Origin: UBA6927 sp022447855
Lineage (GTDB): Bacteria; Chloroflexota; Dehalococcoidia; Lucifugimonadales; UBA6927
Length of the DNA: 57,503 nucleotides
NCBI GenBank assembly: GCA_022447855.1
Contig: JAKUTX010000009.1
Coordinates: 1 to 57,503 of the forward strand
Reading direction: 5' to 3'
In this document: positions 24,046-32,825 of the stretch, in pieces
Position numbering within the stretch: the stretch's first letter is position 1
Layout of the letters: each line of letters starts with the position of its first letter
The notes under the pieces: model-generated
Databases searched by the model: none
Seen by the model: the letters and a program-made list of their open reading frames with translations, nothing else
Told to the model about the DNA's origin: nothing
Position numbers and translations under genes: made by a program

Positions 24046-25908
24046 TTAGTGATGGTTATTTTGTTCTGGGTCAGGGTCATTTACTGGTTCGAAAGACCAA
24101 GCGTAAACAGCTATCATTGCTATCGCTGCACCCAGTCCTCCAACAAAGAAATTATAAATAAATCCGAACCCTAAAAGCATCAGTCCAAATGAAAGTATTA
24201 TTGGCCAGTATGATGGCTGAGGTAAGTGAATATCATGGTGGCTTTCATCATCTTCACTTCCACCTGATGCAGGCTGAGGTAAGTGATTTGATGTATTTCC
24301 ATGCTTTGTATTCCACCAATCGTCAAGTGTCTTTACTACAGGTATATTTACAAAGTTGTATTCTGGAGGGGGAGAAGATATTGACCATTCAAGAGTTCTA
24401 GCATCCCAAGGATCATCAGGAGCATCTTCACCATTTCTCCAGTTGGACACCATATTGTAAATAAATATCAAGAAAGAGAACGCCATCATAAATGCGCCAA
24501 TTGTGGACAGCATATTATAAATTTCCCATCCCATTCCTTCATTGTAAATATATATTCTTCTAGGCATACCGTACATACCAGCGAAGTGCATAGGGAAAAA
24601 TGAAATGTTAAATCCTATAGTCATTATCCAGAAGTGTAATTTTCCAAGAAATTCGTTATACATTTTGCCACTAAATTTGGGGAACCAATAGTAAATTCCG
24701 GCCATAATGGCGAAAATTGCACCCCCAAATAAAACGTAATGTATGTGGGCTACTATGAAATAGGTATCTTGTTGTTGGGCATCTGATGGGGCCATGGCGT
24801 GCATGACACCACTGATACCACCTATAGTAAACATTGCGATAAATCCTAGTGCGAATAACATTGGAGTTCGGAAACTAATAGATCCCCCCCATAAAGTTGC
24901 TATCCAGTTTAATACTTTGACACCAGTTGGTACCGCTATAGCCATCGTTGTAATTGCGAAAACTGAATTGGCAATTGGGCCAAGTCCTACAGTGAACATG
25001 TGGTGACTCCATACCATCCATCCCATGAAGGCTATTATTGCGCCAGCAAGGACAACAGCTGGATATCCAAATAATGGCTTTTTAGAGAAAGCAGGCAGGA
25101 TTTCTGAAACTATTCCCATGGCAGGCAATATTAAAATATATACTTCGGGGTGCCCGAAAACCCAAAATAGGTGCTGCCATAATACTGGGTTAGCTCCTGC
25201 GGCAACAACAAAAAAGTTAAATCCAAATACCCTGTCTAAACTTAATTCGAATAAGGCAACTGTAATTACAGGGAATGCCAAAACTAATAATATTGCAGTT
25301 ATCAATGACATCCAAGTAAAAATCGGCATTTTCATTAAAGACATTCCGGGGGCTCTTAAGTTTACAATTGTCACTATGAAGTTAAAAGCTGCGGCAAGTG
25401 ATGCAACGCCTAAAACCTGAAGGCTTACAATCCAAAGATCAATACCGTGGGATGGATTTGCTTTTATTCCAGTCAGCGGTGAATATGCGAACCATCCAGC
25501 ATTTGGTGCGTCAGCAAGTAACCAACTTGATTTCAAAATTATTGCACCAGCCAGGAATGTCCAGAAACTAAATGCATTTAGTCTGGGAAAAGCAACGTCT
25601 CTAGCACCAATCTGTAATGGGATTACGAAATTGAAAAAGGCTGCTCCGAGTGGCATTATAGCCAAGAAAATCATTGTTGTGCCATGCATTGTAAATAGTT
25701 GATTGTAAACTTCAGGTGTCACAAGGTTTTGGTCAGGCAATGCTAGTTGCGCTCTGATTAATAATGCTTCTACTCCACCGGAAAGAAAGAGAATAAAAGC
25801 TGTGACGCCATAAAGTATACCGATACGTTTATGATCTATAGTCGTGATCCAAGACCATACACCGGTCGGATGGACTGGACGAGGAATAGAAAAAACCAAG
25901 CTAGCCAT
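24046..25908 (-). CDS. coxA: Cytochrome c oxidase subunit I
   Basis: 620 residues, the heme-copper catalytic subunit. HPEVYILILP (about 253) holds the CuB His, the Glu of the D channel and the cross-linked Tyr, marking an A1-type enzyme; the K-channel Lys is in VPTGVKVLNW; and VAHIHYVLF (about 385) carries the a3 and a heme ligands. The usual His of HDTY, a magnesium ligand in mitochondrial enzymes, is Gln (QQDTYF). A long tail after about 525 has a His/Asp/Glu-rich linker with HLPQP twice and two extra helices. It follows coxB by 45 bp. Confidence 0.97.
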   Translation of the reverse strand: MASLVFSIPRPVHPTGVWSWITTIDHKRIGILYGVTAFILFLSGGVEALLIRAQLALPDQNLVTPEVYNQLFTMHGTTMIFLAIMPLGAAFFNFVIPLQIGARDVAFPRLNAFSFWTFLAGAIILKSSWLLADAPNAGWFAYSPLTGIKANPSHGIDLWIVSLQVLGVASLAAAFNFIVTIVNLRAPGMSLMKMPIFTWMSLITAILLVLAFPVITVALFELSLDRVFGFNFFVVAAGANPVLWQHLFWVFGHPEVYILILPAMGIVSEILPAFSKKPLFGYPAVVLAGAIIAFMGWMVWSHHMFTVGLGPIANSVFAITTMAIAVPTGVKVLNWIATLWGGSISFRTPMLFALGFIAMFTIGGISGVMHAMAPSDAQQQDTYFIVAHIHYVLFGGAIFAIMAGIYYWFPKFSGKMYNEFLGKLHFWIMTIGFNISFFPMHFAGMYGMPRRIYIYNEGMGWEIYNMLSTIGAFMMAFSFLIFIYNMVSNWRNGEDAPDDPWDARTLEWSISSPPPEYNFVNIPVVKTLDDWWNTKHGNTSNHLPQPASGGSEDDESHHDIHLPQPSYWPIILSFGLMLLGFGFIYNFFVGGLGAAIAMIAVYAWSFEPVNDPDPEQNNHH

Positions 25909-25953
25909 TAGATATATCCCCCGAAGAAGTATTAAGTTTCCGAATCAATTCAT

Positions 25954-27051
25954 TCATTTTAAAGTTCCTAAATATGCAGCGAGTGCTGAAATTTCAGCTT
26001 CAGTGAGTTCGTCAGAATCTTCTTGATAAATAGGTGCATTGGCGGACATCAGATTTCCGGGTTTAACTTTTTCTGGATTGCGGATCCAAGATTTTAGATT
26101 TTGTTGGGTGTTGTTTGTCATACCAGCTGCTAAAGTAGTTCTAGTAGCAACATGTGTAAGATCAGGACCAATTTTCCCCATGGCATTTGTGCCTTTTACT
26201 TGGTGACATGCCATACATCCGCCTCGGGCTCCCATAAAAATATTTTTTCCTTGGGCAGCAAGTGGTTCTATTGGTTCTTTTGGCTCAGAAAGTTGGTGTT
26301 CGGTCCAAGCAGTGAAATCTTCCATTGATTCAGCGACTACTCTAAATCTCATGTTAGCATGAGCAACACCACAAAATTCAGCACATTGCCCCAGATATTC
26401 TCCAGCTTCATCTGCTTGAAACCATAGATGGTTTTTATTACCTGGCACCATATCAACTTTTCCGGCTAATTTTGGAACCCAGAAACTGTGAATAACATCA
26501 TTTGAACGCAAGTTGATAATTACGGGTGTTTCTACAGGAATGTGGATTTCATTCGCAGTATGCACCCCATATTGTGGATAATCGAATTCAAACCACCATT
26601 GATGACCAGTGGCTTCAACAACAATAGCGCCTTCATCAGCACTTAAAGGTGGGTTTGCTGCAAAAAATACACCAGAAACTGTAGGTATTGCAGCTATTAC
26701 CAAGATTAACGCCGGGATGACTGTCCAAGTAATTTCAAGGGCTTGATTTCCGTGGGTTTGTTTTGGAATGCCATCCGTTTTCTTTCTTCGGAATTTTATA
26801 ATTACGTAAATTAGCGCAGCTTCGACAATAATGAAAACAATTACCCCGAGAGCAAGAATTATATTAAATAAATTTAATTGATTTTGGGCTACAGGGCCCG
26901 AAACTTCAAAAGTGGATTGTGAAGATCCATACCCCACACACGACGCAGAAAATAGTGAAATAATCAGCAAAGATACAATTAAGTAAAGTATTTTAGCAAA
27001 CTTGAAATTAAACTTGAATTTGTTCAACCTATGATGCCCCAAAGCCCACAA
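25954..27051 (-). CDS. coxB: Cytochrome c oxidase subunit II fused to cytochrome c
   Basis: 365 residues. An N-terminal hydrophobic segment ending SLFSASC may be a lipoprotein signal. Two helices (about 52-75 and 95-118) then anchor a cupredoxin domain whose CuA site is CAEFCGVAHANM near 224. A C-terminal cytochrome c domain has CMACH (about 279) and a distal Met in GNLMSAN. This is the caa3 arrangement in which electrons enter through the fused cytochrome. The first codon is TTG at 27051; a TTG at 27027 behind GGGG is an alternative. First gene of the oxidase operon. Confidence 0.95.
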   Translation of the reverse strand: MWALGHHRLNKFKFNFKFAKILYLIVSLLIISLFSASCVGYGSSQSTFEVSGPVAQNQLNLFNIILALGVIVFIIVEAALIYVIIKFRRKKTDGIPKQTHGNQALEITWTVIPALILVIAAIPTVSGVFFAANPPLSADEGAIVVEATGHQWWFEFDYPQYGVHTANEIHIPVETPVIINLRSNDVIHSFWVPKLAGKVDMVPGNKNHLWFQADEAGEYLGQCAEFCGVAHANMRFRVVAESMEDFTAWTEHQLSEPKEPIEPLAAQGKNIFMGARGGCMACHQVKGTNAMGKIGPDLTHVATRTTLAAGMTNNTQQNLKSWIRNPEKVKPGNLMSANAPIYQEDSDELTEAEISALAAYLGTLK

Positions 27052-27120
27052 CGGAATTAAATTTTTTCTACTGCCATGAAGGAAATTTCTAGCGAATTTA
27101 TATCGCCTACTACGGGGCTT

Positions 27121-27149
27121 AAGATAACATAAGCAAGATTAATCGTCAA
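27121..27149 (-). promoter_or_regulatory. Promoter of the cytochrome oxidase operon
   Basis: TTGACG (27149-27144) and TATCTT (27126-27121) are separated by 17 bp on the minus strand, predicting a start near 27114 and a ~60-base leader before coxB. Confidence 0.6.
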
Positions 27150-27308
27150 TGGAATTACAAGGAAATTTTAAGTATAGATCAATGATTTTGCATAAGGAGA
27201 CATATGCTTTAAAAGATTGACGAAAAACATTTTAAAAAGCTACAATCGGTAATCATCGGTTTGTCTAATTATTTTGTTGCGTTACGCAGTTTGTAATATT
27301 TGGTTTTA

Positions 27309-27384
27309 GGCCCGCTAGCTCAATTGGCAGAGCAATTGACTCTTAATCAATAGGTTCTCGGTTCAAGTCCGAGGCGGGTCACCA
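27309..27384 (+). tRNA. tRNA-Lys (anticodon CTT)
   Basis: A full cloverleaf is visible. The acceptor stem GGCCCGC pairs with GCGGGTC (one G-U), and the anticodon stem ATTGA/TCAAT encloses loop CTCTTAA. The T-arm is CTCGG-TTCAAGT-CCGAG, and the CCA is encoded. It reads AAG and stands 26 bp before the amidase gene. Confidence 0.96.
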
Positions 27385-27410
27385 CCTAAATTCGATTTGG
27401 GAGTGAAAAA

Positions 27411-28811
27411 ATGTCCTCTATACCAATTCACTATAAGTCTATTGAAGAGATTCAAAATTCATATATTAATAAAACTGAATCTCCTTTGAGTGTAACCAAT
27501 CATTTCCTTGAAAGAATCCAAAATGTTGATAAGGATTTTCAGAGTTATGCCACAGTAATGTTTGATGAAGCAATTTCTTCAGCAGAGGCATTATCTGAGC
27601 AATTTGATTCAACTCAAAAATTAGATGGGAAATTATTTGGTATTCCTGTAGCAGTAAAAGATTTGTGCTATACGAAAGATATTCAGACTATGGGAGGGAC
27701 TGCAGTTCTGGAGGGTGTTAAGCCAGTTTTTGATTCTACGGTAGTGAGGAAATTAAAGTCTGCTGGAGCTATAATTCTCGGTAAATTGAATTTAACAGAA
27801 GGTGCAATGGGCGGATACAATCCTAAGCGCGATGTTCCGAAGAATCCATGGAATAGAGGTAAATGGACAGGGTCATCATCAAGTGGTTCGGGGGTTGCGA
27901 CTTCTGCTGGATTGTGTGTGGGGTCTTTAGGGAGCGATACCGGAGGATCAATAAGATTTCCCTCTGCTGCTTGTGGGTTAGTTGGTATTAAGCCTACATA
28001 TGGAAGAGTGAGCAGATACGGAGTTTTGGATCTAGCTGAGTCTTTGGATCATGTAGGTCCAATGACTAGGAATGTAGAAGATGCAGCATTAATTTTATCT
28101 GCGATTTCTGGGTATGATTCTAACGATCCAACAAGTCTTATGGAGGATGCGCCTGAAATTCGTTTTTTGGAAGATCTAACGGACTTCACTTTGGGTTATT
28201 GTGAAGAATTTGCTGAAGATGGAGTAGATCCAGAAATAGTGAAAGTAGTAAAAGATTCATTGAAAATATTTGAGAATGCTGGTGCCACTATCAAAAAAAT
28301 CGATTTTGATAGTATTGACCATTTGCTTCCATCATGGAATGTGCTTTGTACAGCCGAAGCGTTTAATGCGCATTCTGAATATTTTCCTTCTAGGGCTGAC
28401 GAATATGGTCCTTGGTTTAGAGAATGGTTGCAAAAAGGATCACAGGTTTCAGCTAGTGAATATATCGAAGCTACTAAAAAACGGTTGCTATGTAATTCGA
28501 TTATTAATAATGCATTCAATGATATTGATGCATTAGTTACTCCTACTGTCATTCGACTACCTCATGATGTTGACGATTCAATTAGTTATGGACCAATGGA
28601 TGATAGAAGAGGAACAGCTTTTCAGAGGTTTACTGTCCCATTTGATTACAATGGCTTTCCTACTATTTCAGTTCCTGCTGGATATAGTCATTCTGGAATG
28701 CCATTAAGCATACAAATTGTCGGTAAACACATGCAGGAGTCTACTATTTGTAAAATTGCAGAAAGGTACCAAGATTCTGTTAAAGCGATTTGGAAAAACC
28801 CCATTCCGTGA
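27411..28811 (+). CDS. Amidase-signature family hydrolase
   Basis: 466 residues. The Ser-cis-Ser-Lys triad is visible: Lys in PVAVKDLC (about 82), the bridging Ser in WTGSSSSGSGVATSAG, and the nucleophile in GSDTGGSIRFP (about 182). The core resembles GatA, but the C-terminal half lacks what I would need to call the tRNA amidotransferase subunit, and no gatB or gatC is nearby. It probably hydrolyses a small amide. GGGAG precedes the ATG, and it ends in TGA, showing that UGA is a normal stop in this genome. The lactonase gene follows 49 bp downstream. Confidence 0.88.
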   Translation: MSSIPIHYKSIEEIQNSYINKTESPLSVTNHFLERIQNVDKDFQSYATVMFDEAISSAEALSEQFDSTQKLDGKLFGIPVAVKDLCYTKDIQTMGGTAVLEGVKPVFDSTVVRKLKSAGAIILGKLNLTEGAMGGYNPKRDVPKNPWNRGKWTGSSSSGSGVATSAGLCVGSLGSDTGGSIRFPSAACGLVGIKPTYGRVSRYGVLDLAESLDHVGPMTRNVEDAALILSAISGYDSNDPTSLMEDAPEIRFLEDLTDFTLGYCEEFAEDGVDPEIVKVVKDSLKIFENAGATIKKIDFDSIDHLLPSWNVLCTAEAFNAHSEYFPSRADEYGPWFREWLQKGSQVSASEYIEATKKRLLCNSIINNAFNDIDALVTPTVIRLPHDVDDSISYGPMDDRRGTAFQRFTVPFDYNGFPTISVPAGYSHSGMPLSIQIVGKHMQESTICKIAERYQDSVKAIWKNPIP

Positions 28812-28860
28812 GGGGTCATTTAATTGATTAATTAGAGTAAATATTTTTAAGGGGGAATTA

Positions 28861-29958
28861 ATGGAAATGGACAAGGATCAAATTTTATTTGTGGGCACAT
28901 ATACCCAGCAAATGCTGCATAATGAGAGTACAAATAGTAAGGGTATTTATTCTCTAGGTTTTAATTCGAGTGAAGGGAAACTTTCACCTCTTTCATCAAT
29001 AGGAAATGCGGAAAATCCTTCTTTCTTGACCCTCTCAAAATCAAAGAGATTTTTGTTTGCTGTTAGTGAGTTATCGGAATTTGATGATGAGTATGGAGGA
29101 GGGGTAAGTAGTTTTGAAATCAATGCAAATACGGGAGAATTCAGTTTCATTAATTCAGTTTCATCAAAAGGAATTGATCCATGTCACATAATTGTAGATA
29201 ACACGGATAAATATGTATTGGTTGCAAATTATGGAAGTGGAAGTGTTATTGTTTTGCCATTCAACGATGAAGGCACACTGCAAGACCAAACTTGCTTTAT
29301 TCAACATGCTGGATCAAGCGTTAATCCTGAACGTCAGCAGGGACCTCATGCTCACAGTGTTTCTTTAGATGACGAAACCGGGAATGTATTTGTTGCTGAT
29401 TTGGGGCAGGATCGTCTTGTCGGATATATATTAGATTCTGTTTCTGGGTGTTTAAATAAAAATAAAATTCCAGACTTTGTAGGAATTCCTGGGTCAGGAC
29501 CGAGACATTTTGACTTTCATCCCTCGAAGCGATTCGCTTTTTTGATTAATGAACTTAATTCTACTATCACTTCTTTTTCGTATGATCAGGCTTTGGGATC
29601 ATTGAATGAAATTAATTCAGTTTCAACTTTGCCAAAAGGTTTTTCAGGTCAAAATACTACTGCAGATATTCACGTTGCTCCGAATGGGCGTTTTCTTTAT
29701 GGTTCAAATAGAGGACATGACAGTATAGCAATATTTGAAATTGACCCTGACTCAGGATCAATTTCAGTCATAGGGCACGAACCTATACGGGGGTCAACAC
29801 CTAGGAATTTTGTGATTCACCCATCTGGGAATCATTTATTGGTTGCAAATCAATCCACAGATAACATAGTGGTTTTCGACATTAATGAAGACGGTACTCT
29901 AAATTTTTCTGGTCAAGACTATAAGATTCCTAGTCCTGTATGTCTAAAATTCCTTTAA
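28861..29958 (+). CDS. Seven-bladed beta-propeller lactonase (6-phosphogluconolactonase-like)
   Basis: 365 residues with the repeated blade pattern of the YbhE/Pgl lactonase family: FVGTYTQ, NPSFLTLSKSKRFLFAVSE, GIDPCHIIVDNTDKYVLVAN, GPHAHSVSLD, GPRHFDFHPSKRFAFLINE and TPRNFVIHPSGNHLLVANQ. The His of GPHAHS and the Arg of GPRH sit where the active site is expected. It would open a sugar lactone such as 6-phosphogluconolactone. GGGGGA lies five bases before the ATG. In company with the sugar-acid dehydratases and the aldolase, a role in sugar-acid catabolism is plausible. Confidence 0.88.
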   Translation: MEMDKDQILFVGTYTQQMLHNESTNSKGIYSLGFNSSEGKLSPLSSIGNAENPSFLTLSKSKRFLFAVSELSEFDDEYGGGVSSFEINANTGEFSFINSVSSKGIDPCHIIVDNTDKYVLVANYGSGSVIVLPFNDEGTLQDQTCFIQHAGSSVNPERQQGPHAHSVSLDDETGNVFVADLGQDRLVGYILDSVSGCLNKNKIPDFVGIPGSGPRHFDFHPSKRFAFLINELNSTITSFSYDQALGSLNEINSVSTLPKGFSGQNTTADIHVAPNGRFLYGSNRGHDSIAIFEIDPDSGSISVIGHEPIRGSTPRNFVIHPSGNHLLVANQSTDNIVVFDINEDGTLNFSGQDYKIPSPVCLKFL

Positions 29959-29970
29959 TTGACGGTTTTG

Positions 29971-30657
29971 CTAAGTCTGGTTTTTTGGTTTTTTGAAAAG
30001 GATTACATTCGTTCTTGGGATAGTGATTTCCCAATGCATCCAATTACCAATCCATGAAATTGTATCGTTTGTATAGAAGCTAATATGCGTGGGGTCTTTT
30101 TGATAGTACCAATCAGAAAAACGTGAATCTTTTGGAACAATTCCCGTCATTATGCCCAACCATCCACCAGGGATCAACAATTCATTCAAGAGGGAAATAC
30201 TTTTTTTTGGTTCTTTGAAATGTTCTATTGTTTCACTACATGTTATGAAATCATAATGAGTTTCCAATGATTTTTTATTGGGTTGGAAAATAGGGTCATA
30301 AGTCTCTATGTTAAATCCATCTTCCGTAATGATTTCAGCAAGTACAGGACCTGGGCCAGACCCAAAATCTAGTCCACAAGATCCACTATTTAATTTTGGT
30401 TTTAATTCAATCCATAGACGTGACAGAAAATCCACATAGCCTTTATTGTTGCGATTGTTATTGTGTGTTAGATATCGTTCAGTCTCCAATTGGAGGGACA
30501 AATGAAATTTTTTTGGTACAAATATTAATTTGCAAATATTGCATTGAAAATAATTTCTACGCAAATTTTTTTGTTTGCTTGAATAGAACATGCCCACTTT
30601 GTCAGATTCACAAAGTGGGCATATTTTTTGATAATCAGTAGTTTCTAGCAAAGGCAT
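29971..30657 (-). CDS. Class I SAM-dependent methyltransferase with N-terminal zinc ribbon
   Basis: 228 residues. Two CxxC pairs, CPLCES (12-17) and CNICK (about 39-43), form a likely zinc ribbon. The Rossmann part begins with GSCGLDFGSGPGPVLAEII (SAM-binding glycine loop), YDFITCSETIEHFKEP is the post-motif with the typical EHF triad, and GGWLGIMTG follows. Such two-part proteins often modify secondary metabolites or sugars. The target is unknown. Its ATG immediately follows the aldolase stop, so they share a transcript. Confidence 0.83.
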   Translation of the reverse strand: MPLLETTDYQKICPLCESDKVGMFYSSKQKNLRRNYFQCNICKLIFVPKKFHLSLQLETERYLTHNNNRNNKGYVDFLSRLWIELKPKLNSGSCGLDFGSGPGPVLAEIITEDGFNIETYDPIFQPNKKSLETHYDFITCSETIEHFKEPKKSISLLNELLIPGGWLGIMTGIVPKDSRFSDWYYQKDPTHISFYTNDTISWIGNWMHWEITIPRTNVILFKKPKNQT

Positions 30658-31425
30658 TTAAGAAAATTCTTCTCTGAACTCAGCAAAGTACTTACGTGTG
30701 CCATTAATTCCAAGATTCATTACACTACCAACATTCATCATTCTATATCCTTCACGAATCCATCTGCGGGCATCTTCAGGATCTGCAAATGTAGTAGCTA
30801 AGGCTTTTCCAGTACCTTTAATTTTTTGTGCAACATCGGACATAATTTGTTCCACTTTTGGATGATGTATTTCCCCTGGGAAACCTAATGAAGCAGATAA
30901 ATCTGTTGGGCCTACTAAAAGCACTTCGAAATCTTTAATGGCAAGAGTTTCATCGATCCTCTCATAAGCTTCCATACTTTCCATTTGAATTATAAGCATT
31001 GTTTCCGAATTCGAGTTGTCAATAATGTCTTGCCTAGATACTCCCATAGGTTCTGCGAACCATGGGGCTATTCCTCTTTCACCCATCGGGGGATATTTTG
31101 CATATTTGATTGCTTCAAGTACCTCTTCTGGTGAATCAACTTGTGGAACCATTACCCCCACAGCTCCTACATCGTAAGCTTTTTTGATTTCGGCGGGACT
31201 ATTCCATGGAACTCGAATAACTCCCGCAACTCCAGCTTGTCTTGCTAAAATAGCTATTAGTCCAATTGATTCGGTCCCCCACGGGCTATGTTCCTGATCA
31301 ATCCAAGTCCAATCTGGATTGGTATTAAATATAGCCAAAGCATTATGTGGCTCCCTGGTAAACATTGAGGTACTTAGTAAAAGATCATTATTCTTGATTC
31401 GTTCTCTGATATTGCTTGGGTACAT
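30658..31425 (-). CDS. HpcH/HpaI-family class II aldolase
   Basis: 255 residues. DWTWIDQEHSPWG holds the conserved catalytic-base region, VIRVPWNSPAEIKKAYDVGAVGVMVPQVDS the substrate Arg and barrel core, LIIQMESMEAY the metal Glu, and LLVGPTDLSASLGFPGE the metal Asp. Relatives reversibly cleave 2-keto-3-deoxy sugar acids or 4-hydroxy-2-oxoheptanedioate to pyruvate and an aldehyde. This would follow directly on the products of the enolase-superfamily dehydratases. It is upstream of and contiguous with the methyltransferase. Confidence 0.9.
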   Translation of the reverse strand: MYPSNIRERIKNNDLLLSTSMFTREPHNALAIFNTNPDWTWIDQEHSPWGTESIGLIAILARQAGVAGVIRVPWNSPAEIKKAYDVGAVGVMVPQVDSPEEVLEAIKYAKYPPMGERGIAPWFAEPMGVSRQDIIDNSNSETMLIIQMESMEAYERIDETLAIKDFEVLLVGPTDLSASLGFPGEIHHPKVEQIMSDVAQKIKGTGKALATTFADPEDARRWIREGYRMMNVGSVMNLGINGTRKYFAEFREEFS

Positions 31426-31557
31426 TTTCTATCTCCTGTATGATAAATTACTGAATTCTGCTCAGTTTATTGGCACTGAATGTTATCGTCAACTTGAATA
31501 TAATCATTTATTCTTAATTAAACTGAAAGAAAATATTCGAATAATTTAGGTTTTGGA

Positions 31558-31842
31558 ATGTTAGAAGTTACCGATAATGCGAAAATTGAATTACAGCGGC
31601 TAAAAGAGGCGCGAACTATTCCTGAAGGACAATGTATGAAATTAGTTGCTCCGCCTTTGTGGGTGGGTGATGGAGATTTTGGAATGGTTATTACATTAGA
31701 AAGCGACGATGATACATTGGTTCTTTACAAGGGAGAGACTGTACTAAGAGTAGAAAGCTTTTTGATGGAGCAGATAAAAGAAGTCACATTAGATTTCAAA
31801 CAGACTCCGCAAGGAAAGCAATTCACGATGGATGTGTATTAA
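31558..31842 (+). CDS. HesB/IscA-fold protein without the Fe-S cysteines
   Basis: 94 residues: LEVTDNAKIELQRLKEA at the start and the strand pattern MKLVAPP, FGMVITLES, VLYKGETVLRVESF resemble the HesB/IscA fold. The three cysteines that bind Fe-S or iron in IscA are absent; the only Cys is residue 24. A carrier role is therefore unlikely, and it may belong to the HesB-like group of unknown function. It faces tRNA-Pro tail to tail. Confidence 0.65.
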   Translation: MLEVTDNAKIELQRLKEARTIPEGQCMKLVAPPLWVGDGDFGMVITLESDDDTLVLYKGETVLRVESFLMEQIKEVTLDFKQTPQGKQFTMDVY

Positions 31843-31847
31843 GGGTT

Positions 31848-31924
31848 TGGTCGGGGAGACTGGATTTGAACCAGCGACCCCCTGTACCCCATACAGGTGC
31901 GCTACCAAACTGCGCTACTCCCCG
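31848..31924 (-). tRNA. tRNA-Pro (anticodon GGG)
   Basis: The acceptor CGGGGAG/CTCCCCG, anticodon stem CCTGT/ACAGG with loop ATGGGGT, and T-arm GCTGG-TTCAAAT-CCAGT are present, with an encoded CCA. It reads CCC. Confidence 0.96.
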
Positions 31925-31965
31925 GTGTTATTAGGATATCACATCTTTGTTTTAGCGTCTGGTTT

Positions 31966-32820
31966 TTAGGTTTCAGATGTACGAGTGGAATGAAAAAGAT
32001 AATGGTTCGCATATCCTGCATAAGAACCAAAATTTTCTTGTGCCCAACTTCTAATCACTGTTTTTGAAACTTTTGGGTCTGGAAGATAATTTTCTTTTAT
32101 GATTCTTTCGATCCATACATCTACCGGGAATGCTTCGATTTTATCTATAGCAAAAAGCATAATACAATTTGCTACCTTATCTCCAATACCAGGAAGAGAG
32201 ATAAGAGATTGTAGACAATTTTCATATGTAAGAGTTCTTAGTTTATTGGGATCAAATTTCTTTTCAGCTACAAGATTTGCAACGATGTTAATATTTTTTG
32301 ATCTGAAACCTATTCCCATTTGGCGAAGTTTCTCTTCGCCCACGTTCGCGAGTTGCACTGGAGTTGGGAATGCTCCTCTTTCGAGGCCGTTCAAAGACAA
32401 AGCATTTCCAAAATTCTCAGACAAGTCTTCTATGTGTCTTTGAATTCTGGGAATATTGGATGCAGTTGCCAACATGAATGAAATTATTGTTTCCCATGGA
32501 TCTTGTCGAAGAATTCTCATTCCTGAAAAATTCCTTGACGCGTTTGATAGGATATTGTCATTTTCAAAACTTTGATATATTTCCTCAAGGTCATCGTCAA
32601 GACGAAGATATGAAAAAATTGATTCAATAGGGCTGAAATTATCATTATGAATTAGTTGGATTTCATCGGAGATTCTTCTGATTTTTATCAATTCGTTGTC
32701 CACTATTCCATTGAACCATTTTTGAGATGATTCTTTTTCTATTCTCCAACGAAAAGCTTGGCCACTATTTAAAGAATGCGCCAGATTTAATGGATTTTGA
32801 TATTTAAAAGATGAGTACAT
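31966..32820 (-). CDS. ogg: 8-oxoguanine DNA glycosylase/AP lyase, OGG1 type
   Basis: 284 residues with both the N-terminal OGG_N region (LNLAHSLNSGQAFRWR) and the HhH-GPD domain. The hairpin LPGIGDKVANCIMLFA carries the catalytic Lys (equivalent to human Lys249) and FPVDVWIER the catalytic Asp. It excises 8-oxoguanine opposite C and nicks the strand. OGG1-type enzymes are a minority among bacteria, which usually use MutM. It lies 5 bp after the DinG-like helicase gene, so a DNA-repair pair is transcribed together. Confidence 0.9.
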   Translation of the reverse strand: MYSSFKYQNPLNLAHSLNSGQAFRWRIEKESSQKWFNGIVDNELIKIRRISDEIQLIHNDNFSPIESIFSYLRLDDDLEEIYQSFENDNILSNASRNFSGMRILRQDPWETIISFMLATASNIPRIQRHIEDLSENFGNALSLNGLERGAFPTPVQLANVGEEKLRQMGIGFRSKNINIVANLVAEKKFDPNKLRTLTYENCLQSLISLPGIGDKVANCIMLFAIDKIEAFPVDVWIERIIKENYLPDPKVSKTVIRSWAQENFGSYAGYANHYLFHSTRTSET

Positions 32821-32825
32821 TTAAA

